Source: Annona cherimola
Lineage: Eukaryota; Streptophyta; Magnoliopsida; Magnoliales; Annonaceae
DNA: 64,000 nt
Assembly: GCA_030490835.1 (NCBI GenBank)
Contig: CM059973.1
Location: forward strand, 88,681,641-88,745,640
Direction: 5' to 3'
Shown here: positions 54,808 to 64,000 of the stretch, in pieces
Layout of the letters: each line of letters starts with the position of its first letter
Position numbering within the stretch: the stretch's first letter is position 1
Made by a program: the position numbers and the translations under genes
Notes under the pieces: generated by a model
What the model saw: the letters and a program-made list of their open reading frames with translations, nothing else
Databases searched by the model: none
Told to the model about the DNA's origin: nothing

Positions 54808-55099
54808 GGGTGCGTTTGGTTGGAGGTAAAACTTTTGATGAAAACTTTTCAGAGTAGAAATTGTCAATTTGATAGAAAATGATGTGATATGATAGGGGTA
54901 ATAATGAGGTGTAAAGAGAATAAAGTTAAAATAGATAGGATAGTTGTATGAGTATTTGTGTGGAAATGATTGAAAAGTAGAGTTGTTTATATAGGAAAAT
55001 GTGAAAAAATAATTAAAAAAATAAGGGAGTTGTGGGGAGTGAAAAGTTTTTGATTGAAAAGTTTTCATTGATATGTTTTGTGTGTAACCAAACACACCC
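54808..55099. mobile_element. 292-bp MITE, GGGTGTGTTTGG family, TTA target duplication
   Basis: The ends gggtgcgtttggttgg and aaccaaacacaccc are flanked by TTA at 54805-54807 and 55100-55102. The interior closely follows the other well-preserved copies (for example 9593-9858), suggesting recent activity of this PIF/Harbinger-like family. Confidence 0.88.
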
Positions 55100-55225
55100 T
55101 TAGTAGCTTGTTTTCTTTCCATTGTGATATCTTAAGAAGTGTGTCTCGCGCTCCCTACAAATGCAAATATTTGAATTCATCATCTTAATGACTAATAAAA
55201 CAATGGACAATATTATATATTTTTA

Positions 55226-55469
55226 GTGTGTTTGAAAAACATGCAAAAGTTTTTGAATTGATGTAAAATGGTGTAATAGGATATGGATAATGATGAGAAG
55301 TAGAGAAAATAAAACTAAAATGAATATGCTATTTATATATGCAGTCATGTAGATATGATTGAAGAGTAAGATAATTATATAAAAATATGAATAAATGATC
55401 AAAAAATAATATAATTATAAAAAATAAAAAGTTTTAGTCGATAAGGTTTTGAAGTTTTCCAAACACCTT
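55226..55469. mobile_element. Degenerate MITE, GGGTGTGTTTGG family
   Basis: The left end gtgtgtttgaaaaac follows TTA, and the right end reads ttttccaaacacctt. The interior retains the family order (aaaatggtgtaatagg, aatgatgagaagtag). It is more diverged than the 54808 copy. Confidence 0.6.
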
Positions 55470-55843
55470 CTTTGTGAAAGTCATTTGCTCAACACAAAAG
55501 CTTATACTATTAGTATGTCAAATTAACTTTCAACAGTTCTGAAATTTGATCTTATCAAATAAAAGGGTAATGTTTCAATGCATCAAAATGCATTGAATTT
55601 CATTGTACCAAGTGCAAAATTTGTCTTCAAAATCTTTTATAAAATTGTTAATACACGTGTATTTAATATATAATTCAAGTATCACTACATTCTAGAGATA
55701 TGTATATTTTTATTTTATTAAATACGGAGGTTTTAGTCATATTCAAATGATTAAAATATTACTTTTTAATAGAAAATATGTACATATTTAAAAAGTGGTA
55801 AAACTTAATATACAAGTTAAGTACATCTAGATTAATAATTTTA

Positions 55844-56151
55844 GAGTATATTTAGAAAGTAATAAAATTTTTAGATGAAAAATTTTAGTGTAAATTTTTT
55901 TTCATGGGAGTGTAAAAGTTTTTTAATTGCAATAAATAATGTGATATAATATAGTAATGATGAAGAGTAAAAAAATTAAATTAAAATAAATATGTTAATT
56001 GTATAAGTAATTGTGTAAAAATAATTGAAAGGAACAGAAGTTGTATAAGAAAATATGAAAAATATAAAAAATAATATAATTGTAGAAAGTGACAAGTTTT
56101 AGATCGAAAATTTTCAATTTTAAAAAGTTTTTCTACTAATCAAACATGCTC
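55844..56151. mobile_element. Degenerate MITE, GGGTGTGTTTGG family, TTA flanks
   Basis: The left end gagtatatttagaaag follows TTA at 55841-55843, and the right end caaacatgctc precedes TTA at 56152-56154. The interior has the family core (gtgatataatatag, aatgatgaagag). Confidence 0.6.
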
Positions 56152-56530
56152 TTATAAAAAAAATTTAAAAATGGATTATGCATAATGCACTTGCATGAAT
56201 TGAAACATACCCCCAATTCCCAAGTTCAAGTAGTTTACCAATGGTGTGTTTATTTTACTTTAAAACTTTTCATACAATTTTTTTTTAATTTAAAGATTTT
56301 TATTATCCACAACCATCCTATGCTTCAATTATTTTTCATATATTTATGTATAAACTATCATATTTTTAAATTTTTCCTATATAATTACTCATACAATTGA
56401 CATGTCAATCTTATGATATATGTGGGAAGTGATAGAACTTTTGAATAAAAAGCTTTCAGCGTAAAAGTTTTTGAATTAAGAGAAAATTATATTATACAAT
56501 ATGAGTAATGATGACGAGTAAAAAAAAAAA

Positions 56531-56812
56531 AGTAGGGAAAGTTTGTTAAAAAAAACTTTCGAACCGAAACTTTTCACTCCTATAATTACCATATTTTTAA
56601 TTATTTTTTTACTTTTTCCAATACAATTACTTTACTATTCAATCATTTTTATACAACTATTCATACGGTTAACCTATCTATTTTAATTTTATTTTATTTA
56701 GTCCTCATCATTAATTTATTATCCATATCTTATTATATCATTTTCTCACGTTTTTAAAACTTTTACACAAATAACTTTTCTTAAAAAGTTTTATCACTTT
56801 CTAAACACACCA
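56531..56812. mobile_element. Degenerate MITE, GGGTGTGTTTGG family
   Basis: The left end agggaaagtttgttaaa and right end ctaaacacacca are imperfect inverted repeats. The interior is in complementary orientation (atacaactattcatac, aacctatctattttaat). Edges are approximate. Confidence 0.5.
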
Positions 56813-56827
56813 TTTAATAGGAGTAAC

Positions 56828-57140
56828 CGTGTTCGCCCAGGCTAAGCAAATGCCCCATTTAGCCCACATCGAAAATTCATTTACAACGACATTTTTTGTT
56901 TTTCTTCATGCACTTATTTGTCTAAGTGAATTTATATGTATATGTGTTTAAAATACTCTTCTTTAAAAATCTCAACAAAATATATAAATATGTCGAAAAA
57001 TGGTAAAACTTAGTTTATGTGTTAAATACACTTAGTTAAACAAGCATGTAAAGAAAAAAGAAAAAAATTATTGTAAATGAGTTTTTTAAAATGGGCTAAG
57101 TAGGACATTTGCTTAACACGATTAACATGATCATTTATCT
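56828..57140. mobile_element. Foldback MITE with 'ctaagcaaatg...' inverted ends
   Basis: The left arm aggctaagcaaatgcccc and right arm (complement) gttaagcaaatgtccta are inverted copies, each followed inward by cttagccca-type sequence. It shares arms and core with 11778-12180, so it belongs to one family. No target duplication could be fixed. Confidence 0.65.
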
Positions 57141-57366
57141 TAAAATAAACAAGTTAGTTATATGAATGATTGTGTAAAAATGATTGAAAAATAAGATAAT
57201 TATACAAAAAATATGAAAAAATAATTAAAAATAGAATAAATTTTAAGAGTTAAAAATTTTAAATTAAAATTTTTTAACACACCCTTAATTCTATTACTCA
57301 TCATTATCATCGTCATAACACATATTTTTATATCATTTTTAAAACTTTTACATCAAAAATATTTTG
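57141..57366. other. Truncated MITE tail upstream of the PWWP gene
   Basis: 57130-57290 carries the right half of a GGGTGTGTTTGG-family element (aacaagttagttatatg ... aacacaccctta). It is followed by family-like sequence in the opposite sense to 57360. It ends just before the presumed 5' leader of the PWWP gene. Confidence 0.45.
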
Positions 57367-57735
57367 TCGAAGATCTTATTAGACATCCTAGGGCAGCTCG
57401 TCGGTTGCACTCTGATAGTCTGATAGCACAGGACTGATCCATCAAGGAAAAGGGACCTTCTGCAGCGCAATTCAGGGACAAATGTCCGGTGCAACGGACG
57501 GAAAACAACTCAAGTTTTACAGGACATGAATACGAGAAATATCTCATCATATCTCCCGAGAAATATTCTTCGTTACCCTCGGCTGATCTCTTCAGCAAGC
57601 AAAAGCTTCTTTCAGTCCCAAAAGCAAAAGCCCGGTTCTCGAGCTCTCTCCATTTCTTCCATGTAAAACACACAAAAAAAAAAAGAAAAAAAAGAAAAGG
57701 AGAAGATCCAAAACCCTAGAAAAACCTTTCTGTAA
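57367..57735 (+). promoter_or_regulatory. Promoter/5' leader of the PWWP gene with telo-box
   Basis: Composition rises sharply in GC compared with the MITE-rich spacer. A telo-box AAACCCTA is at 57711-57718, in a 16-bp block that recurs exactly at 57740-57755 across the first codons. Telo-boxes are common in plant genes of growing tissue and can recruit Polycomb-linked factors; function here is inference. A purine-rich A/G tract precedes the ATG. Confidence 0.5.
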
Positions 57736-60700
57736 ATGGAAACCCTAGAAAAACCAACTATATCTTCTCCACCATCCCAAACCACAGAATCTGGCGAGGG
57801 ACAGAACCCGAGCTCCACGCCCTCCGACCGTTCCGATCCTGACTCTGGGATCCAAGAAGGCGGAGCTAGGACTTCGAATCTCGAATCGGCTCCCGACCAG
57901 GGTAGGGTTGGTTTTGGATCGGAGGCTACGGTTGGCGGCATTGAAGATGGCGGGTTTAGGGTTTTTGCTGAGGGGGCGGGCGGCAATGAAAAGGCCATCG
58001 TCGCGACGGGTTCGGAGTTGAAGGTTGGCGATGGAGATTCTTCGGCTGTTGAAGGTGTTTCGACAGAGAGTTGTGGCGATGAGGGGATTAGGCCAAGAGA
58101 AGATATTGTCCGGGAAACCGAAGAGAACAATCAAGGTGGGAAAGGAGATGTCTTAGCTGGTCCGGCGGCCGGCGATGAGAAGTCCAGCGGCGCGACGTGT
58201 TCGGAGTTGAAGGTTGCCGATGGAGATTCTTCGGCTGTTGAAGGGGTTTCGAATGAGAGTTGCGGCGATGAAGGAATTAGGCCAAGAAAAGATATTGTTT
58301 CGGAAACCGAAGAGAACAAGCAAGATGGGAAAGGAGATGTCTTGACTGGTCCGGTGGACGATGGTTGTCCGCATCAGTCGAATGGTCCATTTTCAGTTAC
58401 GCATGTGGACTCCACTGTTGGATTTCATGGAAATAGTAGCCGAGTTGAAGAGGTTCGTTCGCTGGATGGGGTGAACTCGAAGGAATTTTCTTCTTCAGGA
58501 GTGGCTCCGGCTGTAGCTGCAGATGTTTGCGTTGTGGAAAATGTACAAGACCGGACTGGTGATATTTCTGAAGAGGCTGAGAAGAAGGTAGATGAGGTAA
58601 TTGAGGAAGCGCCAGCTTCTCTTTTCGATGATAAGATGCAGATTGCTTCTGGGGATGCGGACGCAAGACACCAGGTGGCACCCAAACCAGTAGCATTTGG
58701 TGGGGAGGAAGTTGCCTGCAAGGAACAAGAAGTGAAGATGGTGGATGTTTCTGACTCAGCAGAGGGGAAGGAAGGAGTGGCAAGTGAATCAAGCTTACCA
58801 GCTGTGGCGGAAGCTATTGTAGCAGATGTTTGTTTGACAGAAAATGGTCAGGACCCAAACGTTTTAGAGAAGAAACAGAATATAGAGGGTGATGTTACTG
58901 GTGCTGAGATTACTTCATTGGATGAGAAACAGCAGATAAGGCCAGAAATAGAAGCTGTTGATAGAGGGGAAGATAAGGTGCTAGAGAAGGCAGGCATTTC
59001 CATATCAAAAGAGGATGGCGGTTTGGATAATGAATCAGGCTTGTCAGCTCCAGCTCCATTGCCAGAAAAGTTCGGCATTTCCATAACAGAGGAGGGGGAG
59101 GGAGGTTTAAATAATGAATCAGGCTTGCCAGCACCTTCTCCAGTTGCTACTGCAGCAGATGTTTGTTTACCAGAAAATGGGCAAAACCTAAGAGCTGACG
59201 CTGCAGAGAATCACACTTCTGTGCCCGGCAATGAAAAAGGTCCAGTTACGGAGGCTGCTGTCTCTATTGCAGATATGAAGCAGAACACAGAGGGAGATGC
59301 TGGAGATGTGGGCATTACCATCTCAGATGGGAAGCAGCAGACAGTTCAGGAACTGGGAGGTGGAGGAGAGGATGCTACATCTCAAGGTAAGAAATTTTTA
59401 GAAGAGAGTATTCTTGGTCACGAGAATTTGAGTGCAGAAATTGATGTTGTGGAATCGGAGTCAGCCAAAGTTACTATCATGGATATTTGTTTGCCAGAAA
59501 ATGGGCAGGAACCTGGGACTGAAGTTGTAGAGATGCCTATAGAATCAGATGTTTTGGTCGTTGATGAGAAGCATAATTCTGCAGGCACTATCATTGTTCA
59601 GGGTGCTGTTTTGTCACAGCAGAGTGTCTTAGAATCAGTAACTGGTGAAAGGGAGCAAAATGCAGTTGAAGGAAATGGATCTCTTTGTTCTGGTATTGTA
59701 TGCCACCAGGATTCATGTGCTGAGATTGAGGTTACAGAACCAGTTTCAGCTCCTGCTGCTGTTACCGAAAGTGAAATGATGGCTACTCATATGACGGTGC
59801 TTGAAATGAGAGAAGGGGAGGGGAATGAAGCTGGGGAGCCAACTATTGATCTCATAGATGGCAAGCACAATCTCACCCATGATGCTATAACAGAAGGCAT
59901 AACATCATTAGATGAGAAGCAGCAGAGTGCAATGGATGTTAATTTGCCTGAAAATAGACAGAACCTAGTAGTTGAAGTTTCAGACATGCATGTAGATAAT
60001 TTAGATGCTTGCGTAGATGATAAGCTGCCAGCAGCTGCCGTCGATGGGGAACAGCAACTGGGAACAATTTCAGTGGCTAGTGAAATTCAACAGGTCACAG
60101 AAGAGGGCGGTTTATCTGAAGATGGTGTTCAAGTTCATGATGATGTGATTGCTGATGTTGAAATCAGAAAGTCACCTAAGGCTGAAGATATGGCTGTGGA
60201 TGTTTGCTCGACAGACAATGCACCAGCTTTAGGAGATGAATCTGCAGAAACACATTCAGTACCAGAGATGGTGCAAACTGAGGTAGTGGAATCCGGAGAA
60301 TTAGCTGCTGCTCCTTCAGATATGAAGATAAGTTCTGCAGCTAATGGTGCTGTTGATGCAGACGAATTTCTGGAAGATAGCTGTCCAAGTGAGAGGAACC
60401 AGAGTACTCTAGTTGAGGCTGAGGAAGCTGATGGAGTTGATAAGGAAAAGGATGCTGATAATGTTCTGGTTACTGAGATTTCTGTTGTAGATAAGGAGGG
60501 ACAGCAGATAACCAAAGCCATAGCTGGTGAAAAGAAAGGTGCTGCAGAGAAAGATCAGCCTGTGGAAGATGGCATCCGTAATCATAGTGATGCTGGAGTT
60601 GAGGCCATGGAAATAAATGCTCCAATGCGTGGGGCTGAAGAGAATGAGGAGGAAGATGAAGTGGAAGAGGATGAGGAACAAGCAGATGAGGAAGAAGAAC

Positions 60701-62404
60701 AGTTTTCCGTAGGTGATTTTGTATGGGGTAAAATCAAGAGCCACCCTTGGTGGCCTGGATTGATCTATGACCCTTCTGATGCATCTGACTTTGCCAGGAA
60801 GTACCGTAGGCGGGATCGCCTCTTGGTGGCTTATTTTGGGGATGGGACTTTTGCTTGGTGTTATCCATCTCAACTGAGGCCTTTCAATAGGCATTTCGAA
60901 AGGACGATGAAGCAGAGCAGCACTAAAAGTTTCCTTAATGCTGTGGAGGAGGCCTTATCTGAGCTCAGTAGGTGCGTGGAGTCAGAAATGACTTGCTCAT
61001 GTGTGTCAGAGGAAAAAAAGGTGAAGCTTGCTCAACCTCTGGCTGTAAATGCTGGCATAAAAGAAGGAACAACAGTTCCACAGGGTCATATTGATGATCT
61101 CTCTATCAGTGAATTTGATCCTGCAAACTTTATTGGACGCCTCAAAGATATTGCACCAGTTGTTGCTGTAAAAGATACACTTGAACTTACTGTGTTGAAG
61201 AGCCGATTGTCAGCATTCTATGGTGCAAAAGGCTATAGTGAATTGCCTACATACCATTTACCTCGGGGGATTTCAGACACTGAAGAGGATGCAAGAAATC
61301 TGTCGTCTGAAGAAGGTCAACCAAGGCAACCAACTGACACACCAGCTGAAGAAGATTGGGCTTCTCTACCAATTGGCCCTGGGGCAGGGAAAAGCTGTTC
61401 CTCTGATAAACGGTTACAAGTTTCTGAGGATAAGATCTACCAGAGAAGGAAGAGAAGTGTAGCTGAGCTTATGGCAGACCATATAGACATGGAATTTGTG
61501 AATGAAAGACATGTTAAGGATGAATTAGTAGTCTCTGACAGACCAGCTTCATCATCAAAGGATCACAAGAAAACGAAACTGTCTGCTACTGAGGAAGAGG
61601 ATTCTGATTTTGAGAAAGATGCATCTGATGAAGGTAAAAGTGTCGGGAAATCTGCTTCATCTTCCAAGAGGAGAAAGAAGGGCAAGCATTTGGAAGCATC
61701 TAACTCCACATCTGATTTTGAAAATGATGATGCTGGGGAAGAAGCGCCCAAGGTGACTAGTAAGTCTGCTCTCTCTTCCAAGAAAAGAAAGAACATAAAA
61801 CATTCTCTATCATCTCCTTCCACAACTGCGGAAAACAAAATCTCTGATGTTGAAAATGATGACTCAGGGGAAGAAGAAATTAGAACTTTGGACAAGTGTG
61901 CTCCATCTTCCAAGACTAGGAAGAAGACCAAGCATTCAGAGTCATCTCCTCCTTCATCACCTGATAACAAGGTGACTTTTGATGATGAAATCAATGAGGG
62001 TGGTGCTGAGGAAGGTGCTGTTTTAAGCTCTCCAAGGAACAGGCGAAGGAGCAGATACCTGACAGCCCCCTATACTATGCTAGCTGGGCAAAAGAGTGTA
62101 GTGTCCACAGAAGATTCTGAAACTGGAAATCTGAAGTCTCCAGTGGTTTCTCGGGTTGGAGCTAGTATCAGTAAGATTGCTGTTCAGCTAACTGGGGCAT
62201 CACAGATTGTGAAATCAAGTGGGAAGAAATATCAGAAGAAAGTCCCCAAGGAACCAAATGTTGAAAATAAAATACCCGGTAATGCTGGTCCACAGACAGG
62301 AAGGCGAAGTAGGAAGGCACAAGCACTTAAGGAGGAAGATGTGGCTGCAGATGAGACATTTTCAGATGTCATTTCAACACCATCAGATTCTATTCAGCCA
62401 AAGG
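57736..62404 (+). CDS. PWWP-domain protein, giant first coding exon (gene continues past window)
   Basis: The PWWP fold binds methylated histone tails and DNA, so a nuclear chromatin role is likely; plant PDP proteins act with Polycomb-type complexes. The exon has 1,556 codons plus one base and ends AAGG before gtatgt at 62405. Residues 1-960 are acidic, low-complexity and built of repeats: an exact-length 63-residue tandem duplication (83-208) and six copies of a DVCLPENGQ-like motif. An acidic run (about 968-989) leads into PWWP at 990-1055 (VWGKIKSHPWWPGLIYD, then LVAYFGDGTFAWCYPSQLRPF). After it come four Ser/Lys-Arg repeats of the SSKRRKKGKH type (about 1270-1430), which look like nuclear localisation signals, and further basic sequence. 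If unspliced, translation would stop at 62451. The family is certain; the exact orthologue is not. Confidence 0.9.
57982..58359 (+). repeat. In-frame 189-bp tandem duplication in the PWWP gene
   Basis: Units 57982-58170 and 58171-58359 are each exactly 63 codons. Both contain SELKV, GDSSAVEGVS, ESCGDEGIRPR and ETEEN in the same order. Divergence is modest, so this is a relatively recent in-frame expansion. Confidence 0.93.
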
Positions 62405-62965
62405 GTATGTATTCTTGCAAGCGGGATGAGCACATCTATTTTAACTCATGATTTACTGTTCATTTGAAATGCCTTTGCTGTTATCCCGTGCGCCAATTAT
62501 ATGCATCCCTGTTTTTAGCTGGGTAGCATGACTGCAGTAATTAGACTTTAATTAAACAGCAGATGTATGCTGTGATAGAATTTTCTCTGCAGACATTGAC
62601 TTAAATCGTCGTCTACCAGTTTGGCATTTGCTTCTCCCTTACAATCATATATTCCTTTCCCTAAAGTTGAACAATCGAGTGACTGAGGGCATGACAAATG
62701 TTAGTTGCTGTTAAGCCCTAGATAAACTTGTCTTCCAGTTGGCATTTCCTCCAAATTTTCAATAGGATAATATTTTACCCCTATGAGTACATAATTCCAC
62801 AATCAAATGTAGAAATTGCATTTTTTGGTTAAATAGTTCAAATCTATGCTAATCTTTCTGTCTGCAAACTGCTGTTTGTACTCCTTTGCATGACCTGTAA
62901 TATTTATCTCACTGTATTTCCTATTACAATTATAGAGACAAATTGGTTTCCGATTTAATTAATTA

Positions 62966-62998
62966 TTGCTGCTGCGGCTGCTGCGGCTGCTGCTGCTT
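62966..62998. repeat. GCT/GCG trinucleotide repeat
   Basis: About ten imperfect GCTGCTGCG units lie in non-coding sequence. It is a short microsatellite. Confidence 0.85.
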
Positions 62999-63413
62999 TT
63001 GGTGCTTTTTTCCTTGTTGTTTTCCTTGTCATGTTAATTGTTGTTTTTGTTTGTTATTTTGTGTTGGATTGGAGCAGCATTTGCCATATGGCTTATTTGA
63101 AGATATATCAATATACATAATTAAAGTTGCATGGCCAACATCTCTGACTTATTTCTTAGGATATAAATAAGTCATAAGGATTACAAATTATACAAATTCC
63201 TTAACCAAGTTTGTACATTACATCATAAAATGATGGATTTCTACATGGATAGAATACTTCGATCATCAGAAGAATTGATCAAATTGGAAATTTTTTTTTT
63301 GGGTCCTTAAATCTGCTTTCCTATATAGATCCATATTGATAAGAACCCAAGATACTACATTATTTGTTGGATAAGATATTTGGGACGAATTGAGTATTTT
63401 GGCAAATATTCTT

Positions 63414-63670
63414 ATGGTGTGTTTTGGTAACCTGCAAAAAAATGTGGAAAAGTTGTTGTGAGAAAAGGTTTGGAAAAGGTGAGAAAGTTATATGATAAGA
63501 TCGGGGTAATGATTTTAGGAGTAAAGGGTAGTTGTATAGAAGATTGTGTAGAAATGATTGAAAAGTATGATAGTTGTATGAAAAGGTGTAGAGATGATTG
63601 AAAAGTATAGTTGTATGGAAAAGTTATGGAAAATTTTTAGTTTTTTTGATTGGGAAATTTTTTTATGTGA
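63414..63670. mobile_element. MITE fragment, GGGTGTGTTTGG family
   Basis: The left end atggtgtgttttggtaa and interior (ggggtaatgatt, tagttgtatagaagattgtgtag, gaaatgattgaaaagtat) match the family. The right end is degraded, and part of the interior (gtagagatgattgaaaag) is locally duplicated. Confidence 0.6.
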
Positions 63671-64000
63671 GACTAATAATAACATAAGATTGGGTTCTGG
63701 TTCCCTGCTTTCTTTTTTCCTGCGTAGATCCATCGGAGCACAGATCTCTAAGGTTGACATCAACCATTCCATCACAAAACTTTCAATCAGATTGTGCACT
63801 TCGATATCTCCAAATCAATTGTAGAATCTAAAATTGATTAAAATGTTCAATTTTGCAGTCCCAAATTATTGTTTTTGTGGATCTACACAAATGCAATTCA
63901 TGATATTCAGTTTTATATGTTGAATCATAGTAATTTGCCCTTGATCACGTTGCTAGGAAAAAATCCAATGACCATCCTTTTTCTTAGTTACGATTTCATG

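Larger units (their letters stand above)
62405..64000 (+). other. Intron 1 (or 3' part) of the PWWP gene
   Basis: After a good donor at 62405 I find no convincing coding exon. An acceptor-like ctctgcag near 62592 leads to a frame without PDP resemblance. The region has a GCTGCTGCGG microsatellite at 62966-62998 and a MITE from about 63414. The next exon is probably outside the window. Confidence 0.5.

Noticed and set aside
57612..58130. 172-codon minus-strand frame and similar antisense frames to 62 kb
   Set aside because: They are shadows of the PWWP coding exon caused by its low-complexity acidic codons.
62592..62715. Possible second coding exon of the PWWP gene after ctctgcag
   Set aside because: The phase-compatible frame gives a sequence with no PDP-like composition and soon stops; composition is intronic.

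Overview
The window is plant nuclear DNA, almost certainly from a flowering plant. It carries four spliced genes whose products are recognisable plant proteins, GT-AG introns, long AT-rich intergenic spacers and a dense population of small non-autonomous transposons (MITEs). I cannot name the species. Nothing suggests prokaryotic, organellar or viral DNA. Exon boundaries were worked out by hand from reading-frame continuity, splice consensus and remembered family sequence; no alignment was run.

Layout. 1-14.2 kb is gene-poor and holds MITEs, including a 376-bp Mutator-type MITE nested in a degenerate older MITE, a probable hAT-type element, tRNA-like SINE relics and a GC-richer island of unknown origin at 12.4-13.4 kb. 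14.2-28.9 kb (+) is a complete bifunctional PANK2-type gene: a pantothenate kinase fused to a DUF89 phosphatase domain, with 22 coding exons and 907 aa. 29.1-30.6 kb is a long-terminal-inverted-repeat element with a second MITE inside it. 30.8-37.3 kb (-) is a seven-exon monodehydroascorbate reductase of the membrane-anchored peroxisomal type (476 aa), convergent with PANK2. 40.8-42.5 kb is a 5'-truncated LINE insertion with a perfect 13-bp target duplication. 43.4-48.0 kb (+) is a complete eight-exon eIF3e gene (437 aa), followed closely by a 727-bp hAT-type MITE with a perfect 8-bp duplication. 49.6-52.2 kb is composite: MITEs, a GC-richer stretch and a 1,042-bp solo LTR with a perfect 5-bp duplication. 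52.2-57.3 kb is MITE-rich spacer. From 57.7 kb (+) runs a very large first coding exon (about 1,556 codons) of a PWWP-domain protein; the gene leaves the window inside an intron or 3' region.

The four genes are unrelated housekeeping or regulatory genes (CoA synthesis and repair, ascorbate recycling, translation initiation, chromatin) and do not form a pathway cluster. I found no evidence of a new multi-gene system. The most distinctive content is the datable transposon nesting, with several perfect target-site duplications, together with the splice-site oddities of PANK2 (a GC-AG intron, a NAGNAG acceptor and a triplicated donor region) and the repeat-built N-terminus of the PWWP protein.
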